This document shows positions 1-9,811 of a DNA stretch of 64,000 nt, piece by piece. The position numbers and the translations under genes are program-made. How positions within the stretch are numbered: the stretch's first letter is position 1; the number at the start of each line of letters is the position of its first letter. This stretch comes from an uncultured Lachnospiraceae bacterium (GTDB lineage: Bacteria; Bacillota; Clostridia; Lachnospirales; Lachnospiraceae): assembly GCA_910585895.1 (NCBI GenBank), contig CAJUHY010000002.1:1-64000 (forward strand). The letters run 5' to 3'. Below the pieces are notes generated by a model. It had not been told where the DNA came from, did no database searches, and saw only the letters and a program-made list of their open reading frames with translations.

Positions 1-3000
1 GCTGTGTTCAGTTTCTCTAATGCTGCTGTAATTTCTGCCTCGCTCGCATCCGCCTTGTTCAATACCGCCTCTACTTCTTCGATGACCGCCTGTAAGGCCG
101 CTTTCTTATCTGCACCTAAGGTTTCCAGTACGTCCTTAGCTGTAACAAGTTTCTCTGCCAGCTGTTCTTTCACAGTCTTATCGCCTTCACTGGGAGCATT
201 GCCGCCTTCTTCGGTGAACTGGAAGTAGTCCACGTTCATGATGCTGTCATCTTTCAGCAATTGCTTTGAGGAGTTAATGACTGCCTGTAACAATTGTTTC
301 TGTGCAGCAGGTAAGGATGCAAGTTCCGTCAACTGCTCTGCATATTTAATCCTGTACTTTAATTTCTCTTTTAACAGTTTATCGGTTGCCTTATACTGGT
401 CTGCTGTATCAATCGCTGTATTCAAGGTTGCAATTGCTGCCGAAACCTGTTCATCTGTAGCGCTGGAATCATTTACAACTGCCTGCGCTTCGTTCACCTT
501 GGCATCCAAAGCAGCTTTCTTGTCTCCTTCATTCCATGCAAAGCCGGAACTTACATTATGCCCCTTTGTAATCTGCCGCTGCAGCTGCTCCTTTAACGGA
601 AGGCTGGATTCTGCCGCCTTAACTGCTGTCCATAAATCTTTCAGCTGATTCTGGTAAATCTCTGTCGTTGCGCCTGTCTTCTTCTCATGGAACACAAGGA
701 AAATATTCTGTGTGCCTGTAACCTTCTCAATCTCACCGGTTACCAGCTGATAGGAGTGGTTGCTTCCAGTCGACGGAATTTCGATTTCGCCAATCTTTTT
801 GCCCTCAGGATAACCTATGCGGACTTCGATGGTGCCGCCATCTTTTGAACCTGCTGCCACAGTAATCTTATCTGCGCCCTTGCTGCCAAAGTCTAACTGA
901 GATACAGAAGTCCAATCGCCCTCCTGAAGGTCTGTCAATACCATATTGTAATCGGTAAACAAGTTGCCGGGCCGACCAGTGTCAGCTGCTTTCACACCTG
1001 CATTCCAGGCAATCGTCTCCGCCTCAATCCGCTGATACGGATCCATGGTTGTCAGCTGCGGGATGCCTTCGTAAGTACCCTTAATTTGCTTGATTTTGCC
1101 ATCTTCATCTAATGCAATCTCATCAATATGTGTAGAACGGTATCCGCGCTCCACGCCCAAAGCTTTCGACACAGTCTGCGCATGATAAATGAAATAACTC
1201 TTGTTATTAAATACAAATGTTGCATGGTGGTTGTTTCCGCCTACGCCAAACCACATCTGCGGGTTGGAGAAAATCTCTCCCTGATAAGTAAACGGTCCCA
1301 TCGGATTCTTGGACGTCATATAACAGATGGTTCCCATTCCCGGATATCCCTCTACCGTTGTAGCTTCAAAGTTGGAGCAATAGGAGTAATAATAAGTATC
1401 GCCGAATTTAAATATTCCGCTGTCCTCAAACATACATGGAGCGTCAATCTCCACTGCCTCTCCATCAATGCTTATCATATCAGTGCCCAATTTGGCAACC
1501 CTTGCCGTCTTGGGATTATCGTGCTGATTGCCCGGAATACCGCCGCCGAAATATATGTACGCGCTGCCATTGTCGTCTACCAGCACTGCCGGGTCAAAGC
1601 ACCATTCCACACCCGTGCATCCTGGCGTCTGTTTTGTAATTAATGCTGCACCTATAGGGTCTGTCCATGGTCCTAATGGAGTATCCGCTGTCAGGACGCC
1701 GATACCGGAAGCATCATTTGCAAAATAGAGGAAGAATTTATCTTTTCCATCTATTACCTTATGTGCAATTGCCGGCGCCCAGGAATGGCTTGCCCACATT
1801 GCCGGACCTTTGCCGCCGTTACGACCTGCCACTTCAATCTCACCGTGGTCTGTCCAGTTCATCAAATCTGCTGAGGATACTACCCTCAGGCTGGTAATGT
1901 AACCAAAATTGTTGGAAAATGGGTTATCCTTATCAGAGAACTCATAATCGTCTGCCGTCATGTACACATAGATTCTGCCATTGTATTCAATCGCATAGGG
2001 GTCTGCCCCAAATTCATTGGTAGTAATCGGGTTTCCGTAACCGAACTTCTTTGCCAACGCCTGTGTGTTGTCTTTATATTTTAAGATTGTCACATCGTCC
2101 ACATAGAAATCCATCAAATCATTGGCTGCATTGGGAGTTTCCACCGCAGGCGTCTCCACAACCAGGATATTAGAAGCGGTATCCATATCATACGGCATAC
2201 CCCAATCTCCCTCAATCTTGGTCCATTCACCCTTTTTCACTGCCCCTGTTGCCAACACGGAACTTTCCGCTCCAGTATGCAGCGTCAGGTTGAAGTCCTT
2301 GGTATCTGGCCCTTCTGTATATTTTACCCACGCAGAAGCAGTGTAATAACTGCCCGGCGTCAGTTTCTTGGTCATATCCTGTGCAGGTCCGTTCGTACAT
2401 TTCGTACGATTTGAGACTTTCACACTCTTGCTTCCAGAATAATATTCATCAGTTGCCACTGCAAGGATATCTGTCTCTCCCTGCTCATATCCGGTCCATT
2501 TCTCCAAATCCCTTTCAAAAGAACCGTTCCTGACAATATTCTCGGAAGGCATTGTCAGTGATACATCATCAAGATAGAATACGGCCGGTGCACCCGCTTC
2601 GACTGTCTTGCCCCAGCTCCAATACACCTCCATTACATCTGTATCGGGGTCATAATCTGCCATACTAATCTCGCCGGTAATTTTCGACCATCCGTCGCTG
2701 TTTACCTCTACCGGTCCGCCGAAACCAATGTAGGAAGCGTCAGTTTCGCCTTTTTTCTTACCCTTGATGGTTGCTGACAAATTACCGCTGCCGCTTTCCG
2801 TCTTCGCCCAGGCAGTTAACGTATACTTCTTGTCAGCTACCAGTTTTCCTTCCGCCAGCAAGTCGAACAATTCATATTTTGCGCCTTCCCAACTTTCTGT
2901 ATAGTCTGACACTTTGAGGCTGGCATTCCCTTCATGGGCTACGCCTTCTGCACGTGCAACCTTGGTCTTGCCCATTCCTTTCCAGTTCGTATCAATCGGG

Positions 3001-3728
3001 GCTCTCTCAAAAGAACCATTGGAGAGCAAAGCTTCTGCTTCCGGTTCTTCTGGCTCCTCGCCTTTATTATAAGTAATAGAAATATCATCTAAATAATAAT
3101 CCATCAAATGCTTTGCCTGGTCTACTGCTGAAACTTCTTTTCCCTCTTCCGGAACAAAATAGTCTGCTCCAGCAATAAAGAACTTATTTATATCCGTACC
3201 AAATGGATGCTCCTCGCTTGTATCTGTCGGTGTATAAGTAATGGAAAACTCTTTCCAACCACTTGCCAATGTTGTAATAGACTCTTCCACTTTCTGGCGG
3301 CACAGCCAATACTGCCCATCACTACTGCTACGGTTCTCAAACCATGCCTCAAATTTTTTAGCAGCTGGAGTTCCTGCATATTTTATTTTGCCTGATATGG
3401 TATATGTCACACCTTTTTTCAACTTTCCAGCAAGGTCGTACATGGCACTGGACATGGAGTTTTTCCTATTTTTTACACATAGTACATGATTCTCTTGACC
3501 ATCGTCCTGCGTCACTACAACTTCAATCTCTCCTCCTTCAAATCCTACCCATCCCTCAGATCCATTTTCAAAGTCTCCATTGGGTATGAGTTCAACCGTT
3601 TCCGTTTTGGACGCATCCGCCCCTTCCCCGGCTGCTTGTGTGTCGACCGGAAGCATAGTCAGTGACATTGCCGCTGCTAAGACTACGGCCAATACACGCT
3701 TCCACTTGTTTCTCACTGCTTTCCTCAC
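1..3728 (-). CDS. Secreted multimodular GH43-type glycosidase (3' end beyond window)
   Basis: The gene runs off the left edge; about 1,242 residues are visible. The GTG at 3728 is the best start: AAAGGAG lies 6 nt upstream and a signal peptide follows (charged RNKWKR, then a VLAVVLAAAMS-type core). Order of modules: three CBM4/CBM22-like jelly-roll modules (about 40-190, 225-385, 390-550; each begins with NGSFE or NGDFE); a five-bladed GH43 domain (about 560-890) with GADPYAIEYNG (base Asp), WAPAIAH, CFDPAVLVDD and FEDSGIFKFGDTYY (likely acid Glu); a CBM6-like module opening with RIEAETIAWNAG (895-1015); then FIVAR-type helical repeats. GH43 enzymes with CBM6 usually remove arabinose or xylose from arabinoxylan or arabinan. 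The exact substrate cannot be read from sequence. It is adjacent to a GH127-type enzyme and shares an upstream motif with it. Confidence 0.88.
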   Translation of the reverse strand, partial: MRKAVRNKWKRVLAVVLAAAMSLTMLPVDTQAAGEGADASKTETVELIPNGDFENGSEGWVGFEGGEIEVVVTQDDGQENHVLCVKNRKNSMSSAMYDLAGKLKKGVTYTISGKIKYAGTPAAKKFEAWFENRSSSDGQYWLCRQKVEESITTLASGWKEFSITYTPTDTSEEHPFGTDINKFFIAGADYFVPEEGKEVSAVDQAKHLMDYYLDDISITYNKGEEPEEPEAEALLSNGSFERAPIDTNWKGMGKTKVARAEGVAHEGNASLKVSDYTESWEGAKYELFDLLAEGKLVADKKYTLTAWAKTESGSGNLSATIKGKKKGETDASYIGFGGPVEVNSDGWSKITGEISMADYDPDTDVMEVYWSWGKTVEAGAPAVFYLDDVSLTMPSENIVRNGSFERDLEKWTGYEQGETDILAVATDEYYSGSKSVKVSNRTKCTNGPAQDMTKKLTPGSYYTASAWVKYTEGPDTKDFNLTLHTGAESSVLATGAVKKGEWTKIEGDWGMPYDMDTASNILVVETPAVETPNAANDLMDFYVDDVTILKYKDNTQALAKKFGYGNPITTNEFGADPYAIEYNGRIYVYMTADDYEFSDKDNPFSNNFGYITSLRVVSSADLMNWTDHGEIEVAGRNGGKGPAMWASHSWAPAIAHKVIDGKDKFFLYFANDASGIGVLTADTPLGPWTDPIGAALITKQTPGCTGVEWCFDPAVLVDDNGSAYIYFGGGIPGNQHDNPKTARVAKLGTDMISIDGEAVEIDAPCMFEDSGIFKFGDTYYYSYCSNFEATTVEGYPGMGTICYMTSKNPMGPFTYQGEIFSNPQMWFGVGGNNHHATFVFNNKSYFIYHAQTVSKALGVERGYRSTHIDEIALDEDGKIKQIKGTYEGIPQLTTMDPYQRIEAETIAWNAGVKAADTGRPGNLFTDYNMVLTDLQEGDWTSVSQLDFGSKGADKITVAAGSKDGGTIEVRIGYPEGKKIGEIEIPSTGSNHSYQLVTGEIEKVTGTQNIFLVFHEKKTGATTEIYQNQLKDLWTAVKAAESSLPLKEQLQRQITKGHNVSSGFAWNEGDKKAALDAKVNEAQAVVNDSSATDEQVSAAIATLNTAIDTADQYKATDKLLKEKLKYRIKYAEQLTELASLPAAQKQLLQAVINSSKQLLKDDSIMNVDYFQFTEEGGNAPSEGDKTVKEQLAEKLVTAKDVLETLGADKKAALQAVIEEVEAVLNKADASEAEITAALEKLNT

Positions 3729-3840
3729 AATTTTCTCCTTTCTCTTGGGAGAAGGACTGTAGCAATTCCACAATGGAACAACTTCAATCCTTCCTGGTTT
3801 TTATAGATATGTTATAACTTTATCATAACTATATTATTTT

Positions 3841-3860
3841 TTCATCCCCATAAACTATAG
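3841..3860 (-). promoter_or_regulatory. Motif shared with the GH127 gene upstream region
   Basis: On the minus strand this reads CTATAGTTTATGGGGATGAA, about 113 nt before the GH43 start. The block at 9623-9642 before the GH127 gene matches at 17 of 20 positions. AT-rich, -10-like sequence follows in both. An activator or repressor site for arabinan-utilisation genes is inferred, not shown. Confidence 0.45.
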
Positions 3861-3935
3861 AAATTGCACAAGAACAAGCCTCACATATTTAGTTTTTTAC
3901 ATTTTTTATTCTTTTGTATTTCAAAGGAGAACATT

Positions 3936-3976
3936 AAAAAACCAGGGAAACGCTGATTAAATCAGCGTTTCCCTGG
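3936..3976 (-). terminator. Rho-independent terminator after the 40-aa gene
   Basis: A perfect 16-bp stem (arms 3942-3957 and 3961-3976, loop of 3 nt) is followed on the minus strand by TTTTTT. It lies 48 nt past the stop of the small gene at 4025-4147 and separates it from the GH43 gene. Confidence 0.88.
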
Positions 3977-4024
3977 TGTACTGACACATATTCTTATTTT
4001 AGCCGAAATCATTTATTATATATT

Positions 4025-4147
4025 TTATGATTCTTGCTCTTTGGGATCGTGCGTTTCTACATATTCAATAATGGCTAGTATCTCATCACTGCTCATGCCC
4101 TTTTCTTTCAGTTTACGAATAAGGTTAACAATTTCTTTACCGGTCAT
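4025..4147 (-). CDS. 40-aa charged helical peptide, unknown function
   Basis: A short frame beginning MTGKEIVNLIRKLKEKGM and ending KEQES. A GGTGAT-type ribosome binding site lies just upstream and a strong terminator just downstream, so it looks like an independent transcript. The sequence is rich in Lys, Glu and Ile, with no membrane segment and no Cys, and is predicted by eye to be helical. I do not recognise a family. It could be a small regulator, or a toxin-antitoxin or peptide remnant. Its place between two secreted arabinan enzymes may be coincidental. Confidence 0.5.
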   Translation of the reverse strand: MTGKEIVNLIRKLKEKGMSSDEILAIIEYVETHDPKEQES

Positions 4148-4221
4148 GCAATCACCCACTTTCTACAGACCATTTATATGGTGATTCCATTATACCAATA
4201 AGCAGTTTTGGTGTAAAGCCT

Positions 4222-7200
4222 TTATTTCGTAATCTTTACGCTCTTTTTCTGCCCTTTATTTTTCAGCAGCTTTTTATATGCTTTCAGTTTCTTAGCAGGC
4301 ACTTTAATTTTGGCCTTTTTGTTGATCCCTGAGAACGCCTTAGCTCCTACCGTTTTCAGTTTGGAACTCTTAATAGTAATCGTTTTCAGGTTTCCATCAC
4401 CGTAAAATGCTTTTTTGCCGATGCTGGTAAGATTCTTGCTGCTGATTTTCACACTCTTTAATTTCTTACATCCTGAGAACGCATTTGCGCCAATCGTCTT
4501 CACATTCGTTCCCACGGTTGCAGAAGTGGCTTTCTTGCAGTTTTTAAATGCCGAAGCGCTGATAGCGGTAATCTTAAAGGCAACCTTCTGAATCTTGACA
4601 GTATTTCCTACTTTAATTTTCTTACTGCTCTTATTGGCAATACCAATGACTGTTACCGTCTTTTTCTTAACGTCCGTCACTTTGTAGGAATAACCTGACA
4701 CCTTATATACCTTACCTTTTACGACTGCATTGTCCGCCTGCGCTTTCAACTGCTGGTAACTGGTCTCTGCTGCGGTCAGCAGATTGTAATTACTTACCAA
4801 TGCTTTCTGGGCATTCGTCAAGGCGTTGTACGCAGCCCTTGCCTGGTCAATCAGATTCTTACTCTGAGCTGTATATGCCACCTTGCCAATTGCCGCAATC
4901 TTGTCAATGACTGCCTGGGCAGCTTTCTTGTCTGCTTCCTGCTGGTTCTTATCACCTCCTGGCTGATTATCACCAGGATTGCCTTCAATGGTACCCCCGT
5001 CTTCCAATGTCTTATAGTCAGCTTCTGCTTTCTTAAGTATATCCACATTGGTAACCAGTTTCTTCTGGTCTTCATTCAATAACTCATAAAGCGTCAGCGC
5101 CGCATTAATTTTGGCTTTGCACTCTGGCGTAAGCTCTACTTTGCCAATCGCTGCAATCTTATCCATCACTGCTTTTACAAGGTCTGCATCTCCCTCATCT
5201 GCCGACTGCACCTTTTTCATGGAGAAATCGTCAATGAAGAAAATTACCAGTTCATCCTTTGTGGGATTTTCCTTATACTCTGTCTCCACCAGAATGCTGA
5301 CCTTGCTCACGTCAGCGCCCTTGGGAACCGTATAATCCCCGCAGAGATTGCCCCATTCATTTAATTTTATCTTCTTAGATACCATTACTTCCTTCGTTTC
5401 ATTTGCTCCATATAAGATAGAAACATTAAATCCTACTTCCTGAGGAGGATTCTCGTTTTGATTTAACCCATTCTTAAAGACAGCCCAGCCGTCAATTGTG
5501 TAAGTATCTCCGGCTTTAACCTTGCCGCTAATGTCCTGCATAGCTCCTGAGGAAGTGCTTGTTCTGTTTTCTATTTTCAGGGAACGCGCCGCATCATGGT
5601 ATGTAGAGTAGCCTTCCCCTAAAGTTGCCCCGCTGTAAGGAGCCCATTTATTTCCTACATTTCCCTCATCAAAAGTTCCATTTTCAATAATCTCTTCGCC
5701 GGAACTCAGCCCATCTGCACGAACCAGATTCAAAAGGTACACCTTGGCTGTAGTGTGGTCCTGTGCATATACTTTCATGGGAAGGATTGTCGTTCCTTCT
5801 GCAAGGTTGAATACCTGCGGCTTTGCCTCATTTACCAGTTTCCCATCAATATACAGAAGCCCGCTGCTGGTTGCCAGCTTAAAGTTCAGAGTTACGCGTT
5901 CTGTCGTCGACGGTACCTGAACTGTGTAGCCATTCGATGAAGTCTTAACCTTGCCTGCCGATGCTGTCAGCTCTTTAAGCTGCGCGTCCGTATCGTATGC
6001 GCGCATCAGGTACAGACCATTGACAATGCGGGCGCTGTCTTCCGTAGCGCTGCCGCTTTCAAATTTAACTTTCACAATATCAAACGTCTCATTGCCGACT
6101 GTCAAAGATTCGGCATTGGCAACCTCGCTTGCCGGAATCTCGAACGATTTCTTAAAGAATAAATCCGTTCCATTATATTTCTCTACCGTATAATTGAAAA
6201 CGGTGGAACCAATCGTAATCTTGATGGTCTTCCCTTCATCTTCTTTGGCAAACTGGCATACCAGAGAGTTGGTTTTGTTCTTATCTACTTTCATATTGTA
6301 CTGGAAATATCCGCCTGCCTGCGCCCTGCGCGTACTTCCAAGCCCGCTGACGCCAGTTTCAAACACTGTCTTATCTTCCTTCATCTGATGAGTGGCATCA
6401 TTCTCATACTGCTGGTAACCCGGCTGAATAGAATCGACAATGGCTTCTGCAAATCTTCCTTCTTCCTTCTCTGCCAGAATCTTCTGCTCGGAGGAGTCCT
6501 CTGCACTCTCAAAATACCAGTAGATACCGTAACGCTCCTCATTCAATGTGTTGAACGGCACAAATGTAAGCCCTTCCCCGCCAAATACAGATTCTGCATC
6601 TGTTCCGCGGATATGGAATTCCAATTTTCCTTCGGTCTTCTCCAACTTGGAATTGATATTACTCATAAATTCTTTGGTGCTGTCCTTGCCCTGAATGGCA
6701 ATGGTCTCTGTACCAAGAACCTGTTTGATGGTTTGCCCGTATGTCAGTTCCAGACGTACTTTCTCTCCACCTACTACCTTATATGCCGGTGCACTCAGGT
6801 TCGCGCCTGCCCACACGGTATCATTCCACTCTTCCGTGCCCAGCTTGGCTGCCAGAACGGTCGGACCATATTTAAACGCATATACAGAAGTATTGTCCGG
6901 CAAGCCGAATGCCTTTACTTCCATGGGATAAGTGATTTCAACCTTATCATTATCGTTCCATGTCCTGTCAATAACAAAATACTGTTCTACTATGTTATCT
7001 TCTGCTGCCTGCCCATTCACCTTTACAGTCACATCGCCGGCTGCCCAATCCGGAACGCGCAGTTTTAATTTTGCCGGTACTGGCTGCGCATCATTTAACA
7101 GATTTACCGTGAACTCTGCCTTGTCGCTTGCGGTCACATCACTTTTCTGCGTCAGTTTGATATTCTTCTCTTTCCACTCTGCCTCAGAAGCCACATACTG

Positions 7201-9564
7201 GTTGACTGTTAGGGAATCCTCATCTTTGAAATAAATACTGTCTCCCAGCTTCGTATAATTCTCCATACCGGTTCCGGTACAGCACCAGAACATATTAGTG
7301 GATGGTTCGGAGGTTCCGAAGAACTTGTAGTAACCAGTTGCCATCGGCGTAAAATAGGAAAATGCGCCCTTGGCATTGATTGCGCCCATAATCGCATTGC
7401 GCAAAGTATTCTCATAGTAATCTGCGTACTTCCTGTCGCCCGTAATCTTAAACAGCTCCTTGGAAAGCTTGAGCATATTGTGCGCACAGCAGCTCTCGCA
7501 GTTACACTGTGTCCTGGTTGCATCCAATTCATTGTCCCCGCGGAAATGCTCCATATCACTGGTTCCGCCTGTAATAAATACATGTTTCTCTACCACCAGC
7601 GTCCAGAAATCCTGCGCATATTTAAGATAATCTGCTTCGTTTACATTCTCTACTTCTTTCAAAGCCACATAGCGATTCAACGCTCCTAAGAACTTAGGAA
7701 TTGTCGTGTTGGCATGTCTGCCTTTTAAGGTATCACCGGAACCAGAAAGAATAATCTTATATAAATCCGGGTCGTCAAATTTATGTGCTGCTTCCTTATG
7801 TTCCGACTTGTGGGTATATTTGTACAAGTCATACATACAGTCATTCATTCCACCGTACTCTGTATAGGAAACATTTTTCTGCTGCTGAGCCGTCCACTTG
7901 CTCACACGGTTATATACCCAGTCTCCCAGATTGGAAGCCACTTCCAATGCCTCTGTATTTCCCGTGTATTTGTAAGTGTCCACAAGACCCTGAACAGTCT
8001 TATGCAGATTATACCAGGGAACCCAAGTATCGCCCTGCGCATCTCCCTGTACGATGTCAAACTGCAGCTCCACATTATTGCTGTCTTTTACGTTAGCCCC
8101 AAATAAAAATCCTTCCTTGGAACCGCCATAACTTCCAGCTGCCTCCTGGCATTCCTTTAATCCGGAAATAATCTCGCTAAGCTTCGCATCCAAATCGGCA
8201 TCTCCGGTCACCTTGATAGCCTGCGCCGCTGCTGTCAGGTAATGTCCGATACAATGCCCTGCCAAAAGTCCATTCTCCCAGCCATTATAGCGGGCGGCTC
8301 CCCTGGTGTCGATGCCCGCATTTTCACGGAATCCCACCAACACGCGGTCCACCTCGAATTTCTTCAGAAATTCAACGTCCAAATTCTGCGCGCCTTTATA
8401 GTAATCATCTGTCACAGACACCTCATCCAGTCCAAACTGTTGTTTTATGTAAGCTGTGTATTGATTCTCTTCTACAACAAAGGGCACACCTTTCAGTACG
8501 GTAATCTTAAACTTCTTGGTATCCGTTACTTCTCCATACCGTATCGTTGCTGTCAACTCTACCTCCCTATCGGCATCTGTAGGGCGGGTAACTTTGCCCG
8601 TGATCTTCACCACATCCTCATCGGAACTGCTCCAGGTAATCGTGCTGCCTTTCTTTCCCTTTGTGGGCAGAGAAATGCTTCCGGTAATCTTATCCATATC
8701 TTTTCCGATAAACGGATTCAGCGCGCCGCAGTCTGCACTTACTATCTCCTCCGGCGTCAATACCTTCACATATGTATTGTACAGTGCCTTAACCTGGTCT
8801 GCTGTCGCTGCCGTACTGTAAATCTCATACTGGTCAAGATCCAACGTAGCATATCCAGTGTTATACCCAGGTGAGTTAAATCCCAGATACTTATGGTCCG
8901 TATTATTACCTTTAATCCTCGCCTCGCTGGTCTGGGGAGTGGATGGAACTACCTCTCCGTTCTTATAGAAAACAACCTTTCCATCCGTACTGCTGAAAGT
9001 CACGGCAATATGCACCCACTCATCCACCGGGAAAAACTCTGCACGGTTCATGTTGATTGCATATTCTGTCAATTTCTCCTGGTCTGAACCTACAGAGAGC
9101 TTCAATGGCTGCGTATCGCTCAGACAAGAAAGATACCATCCCTGCCCATTCCATAATTGGTTCGGTTTATTCCACATGATAATATGTTCCCCGCTAAGGC
9201 TTTTGGGCGCCTTGAGCCAGAACGATACTGTCATATTCTCAGGCTGCAGTTTCTCACTCGTTCCCAAATCAAGATACGTGCTTCCGTCCAGGGAAAGCGC
9301 GGCATTGTCTATCCCTTCTGCAAACTTCGCCTCTTTCTGCTGTCCGTCTTTGCCATGGGAAGTTACCGGCAGCGCATTGTCAGAACTGTCCGTAAGGTTA
9401 TTGTCAAACTTAAGTTCCAGAACCTTGGCCGCAGCCAGCGCACTCATATCCGTCCCGCTGTCGCTGCCTGCCGCCTGGAGGCTCAAAGGCTCGATACCTC
9501 CCAGCATCATGGCGCCTGCCAATAGCAAACTGACTGCTTTTTTCCATAAAACTTTTTTCTTCAT
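4222..9564 (-). CDS. Secreted multimodular beta-L-arabinofuranosidase (GH127/GH146-type)
   Basis: 1,780 aa from the ATG at 9564, chosen because AGAAGGAG precedes it and a typical signal peptide (MKKKVLWKKAVSLLL...) follows. An upstream in-frame start would add 23 implausible residues. Modules: LamG/concanavalin-like domain (about 45-260), atrophied bacterial Ig domain (275-360), the GH127/DUF1680 catalytic barrel (about 370-940), beta-sandwich domains, a CBM4-like module (opening IIENGTFDEGN), two FIVAR repeats (DKIAAIGKV appears twice) and a C-terminal BspA-like leucine-rich domain of about 150 residues. Catalytic and Zn-site features are visible: CNCESCCAHN and FWCCTGTGMENY, matching the Glu-x-Cys and Cys-Cys ligands of characterised GH127 enzymes. 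Expected role: release of terminal beta-L-arabinofuranose outside the cell. Confidence 0.9.
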   Translation of the reverse strand: MKKKVLWKKAVSLLLAGAMMLGGIEPLSLQAAGSDSGTDMSALAAAKVLELKFDNNLTDSSDNALPVTSHGKDGQQKEAKFAEGIDNAALSLDGSTYLDLGTSEKLQPENMTVSFWLKAPKSLSGEHIIMWNKPNQLWNGQGWYLSCLSDTQPLKLSVGSDQEKLTEYAINMNRAEFFPVDEWVHIAVTFSSTDGKVVFYKNGEVVPSTPQTSEARIKGNNTDHKYLGFNSPGYNTGYATLDLDQYEIYSTAATADQVKALYNTYVKVLTPEEIVSADCGALNPFIGKDMDKITGSISLPTKGKKGSTITWSSSDEDVVKITGKVTRPTDADREVELTATIRYGEVTDTKKFKITVLKGVPFVVEENQYTAYIKQQFGLDEVSVTDDYYKGAQNLDVEFLKKFEVDRVLVGFRENAGIDTRGAARYNGWENGLLAGHCIGHYLTAAAQAIKVTGDADLDAKLSEIISGLKECQEAAGSYGGSKEGFLFGANVKDSNNVELQFDIVQGDAQGDTWVPWYNLHKTVQGLVDTYKYTGNTEALEVASNLGDWVYNRVSKWTAQQQKNVSYTEYGGMNDCMYDLYKYTHKSEHKEAAHKFDDPDLYKIILSGSGDTLKGRHANTTIPKFLGALNRYVALKEVENVNEADYLKYAQDFWTLVVEKHVFITGGTSDMEHFRGDNELDATRTQCNCESCCAHNMLKLSKELFKITGDRKYADYYENTLRNAIMGAINAKGAFSYFTPMATGYYKFFGTSEPSTNMFWCCTGTGMENYTKLGDSIYFKDEDSLTVNQYVASEAEWKEKNIKLTQKSDVTASDKAEFTVNLLNDAQPVPAKLKLRVPDWAAGDVTVKVNGQAAEDNIVEQYFVIDRTWNDNDKVEITYPMEVKAFGLPDNTSVYAFKYGPTVLAAKLGTEEWNDTVWAGANLSAPAYKVVGGEKVRLELTYGQTIKQVLGTETIAIQGKDSTKEFMSNINSKLEKTEGKLEFHIRGTDAESVFGGEGLTFVPFNTLNEERYGIYWYFESAEDSSEQKILAEKEEGRFAEAIVDSIQPGYQQYENDATHQMKEDKTVFETGVSGLGSTRRAQAGGYFQYNMKVDKNKTNSLVCQFAKEDEGKTIKITIGSTVFNYTVEKYNGTDLFFKKSFEIPASEVANAESLTVGNETFDIVKVKFESGSATEDSARIVNGLYLMRAYDTDAQLKELTASAGKVKTSSNGYTVQVPSTTERVTLNFKLATSSGLLYIDGKLVNEAKPQVFNLAEGTTILPMKVYAQDHTTAKVYLLNLVRADGLSSGEEIIENGTFDEGNVGNKWAPYSGATLGEGYSTYHDAARSLKIENRTSTSSGAMQDISGKVKAGDTYTIDGWAVFKNGLNQNENPPQEVGFNVSILYGANETKEVMVSKKIKLNEWGNLCGDYTVPKGADVSKVSILVETEYKENPTKDELVIFFIDDFSMKKVQSADEGDADLVKAVMDKIAAIGKVELTPECKAKINAALTLYELLNEDQKKLVTNVDILKKAEADYKTLEDGGTIEGNPGDNQPGGDKNQQEADKKAAQAVIDKIAAIGKVAYTAQSKNLIDQARAAYNALTNAQKALVSNYNLLTAAETSYQQLKAQADNAVVKGKVYKVSGYSYKVTDVKKKTVTVIGIANKSSKKIKVGNTVKIQKVAFKITAISASAFKNCKKATSATVGTNVKTIGANAFSGCKKLKSVKISSKNLTSIGKKAFYGDGNLKTITIKSSKLKTVGAKAFSGINKKAKIKVPAKKLKAYKKLLKNKGQKKSVKITK

Positions 9565-9622
9565 ATTCACTCCTTCTCTCTTTATAATATATAAAACTAT
9601 TGTATTGTATATAATATCTGAA

Positions 9623-9642
9623 TTCACCCCCACAAACTAAAG
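9623..9642 (-). promoter_or_regulatory. Second copy of the shared upstream motif
   Basis: Minus strand CTTTAGTTTGTGGGGGTGAA, 59 nt before the GH127 start, matching 3841-3860 at 17 of 20 positions. The AT-rich stretch that follows contains TATTATATACAATA and may hold the promoter. Confidence 0.45.
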
Positions 9643-9714
9643 TTTTTTATCCTTTATTATCAATAATTCTTTAGTTTTTAACATTTTTAGTAAATTCCCA
9701 TAGTTAAAATAAAT

Positions 9715-9773
9715 AAAAAAACAGTGCAAAACTCTTCTTTTTTAGTAAAAGAAGATAATTCACACTGTTTTTT
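9715..9773. terminator. Bidirectional-looking terminator
   Basis: AAAAAACAGTG and CACTGTTTTTT form an outer stem around an inner CTTCTTTT/AAAAGAAG stem. It ends the oxidoreductase transcript coming from 11218 and precedes the GH127 leader. Confidence 0.8.
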
Positions 9774-9811
9774 AATAATCTGTAAAATTTCTGCTGCACT
9801 AAGTCATTTCC

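Noticed and set aside
6388..7068. 226-codon plus-strand frame inside the GH127 gene
   Set aside because: It is antisense to a well-supported catalytic domain; no ribosome site.
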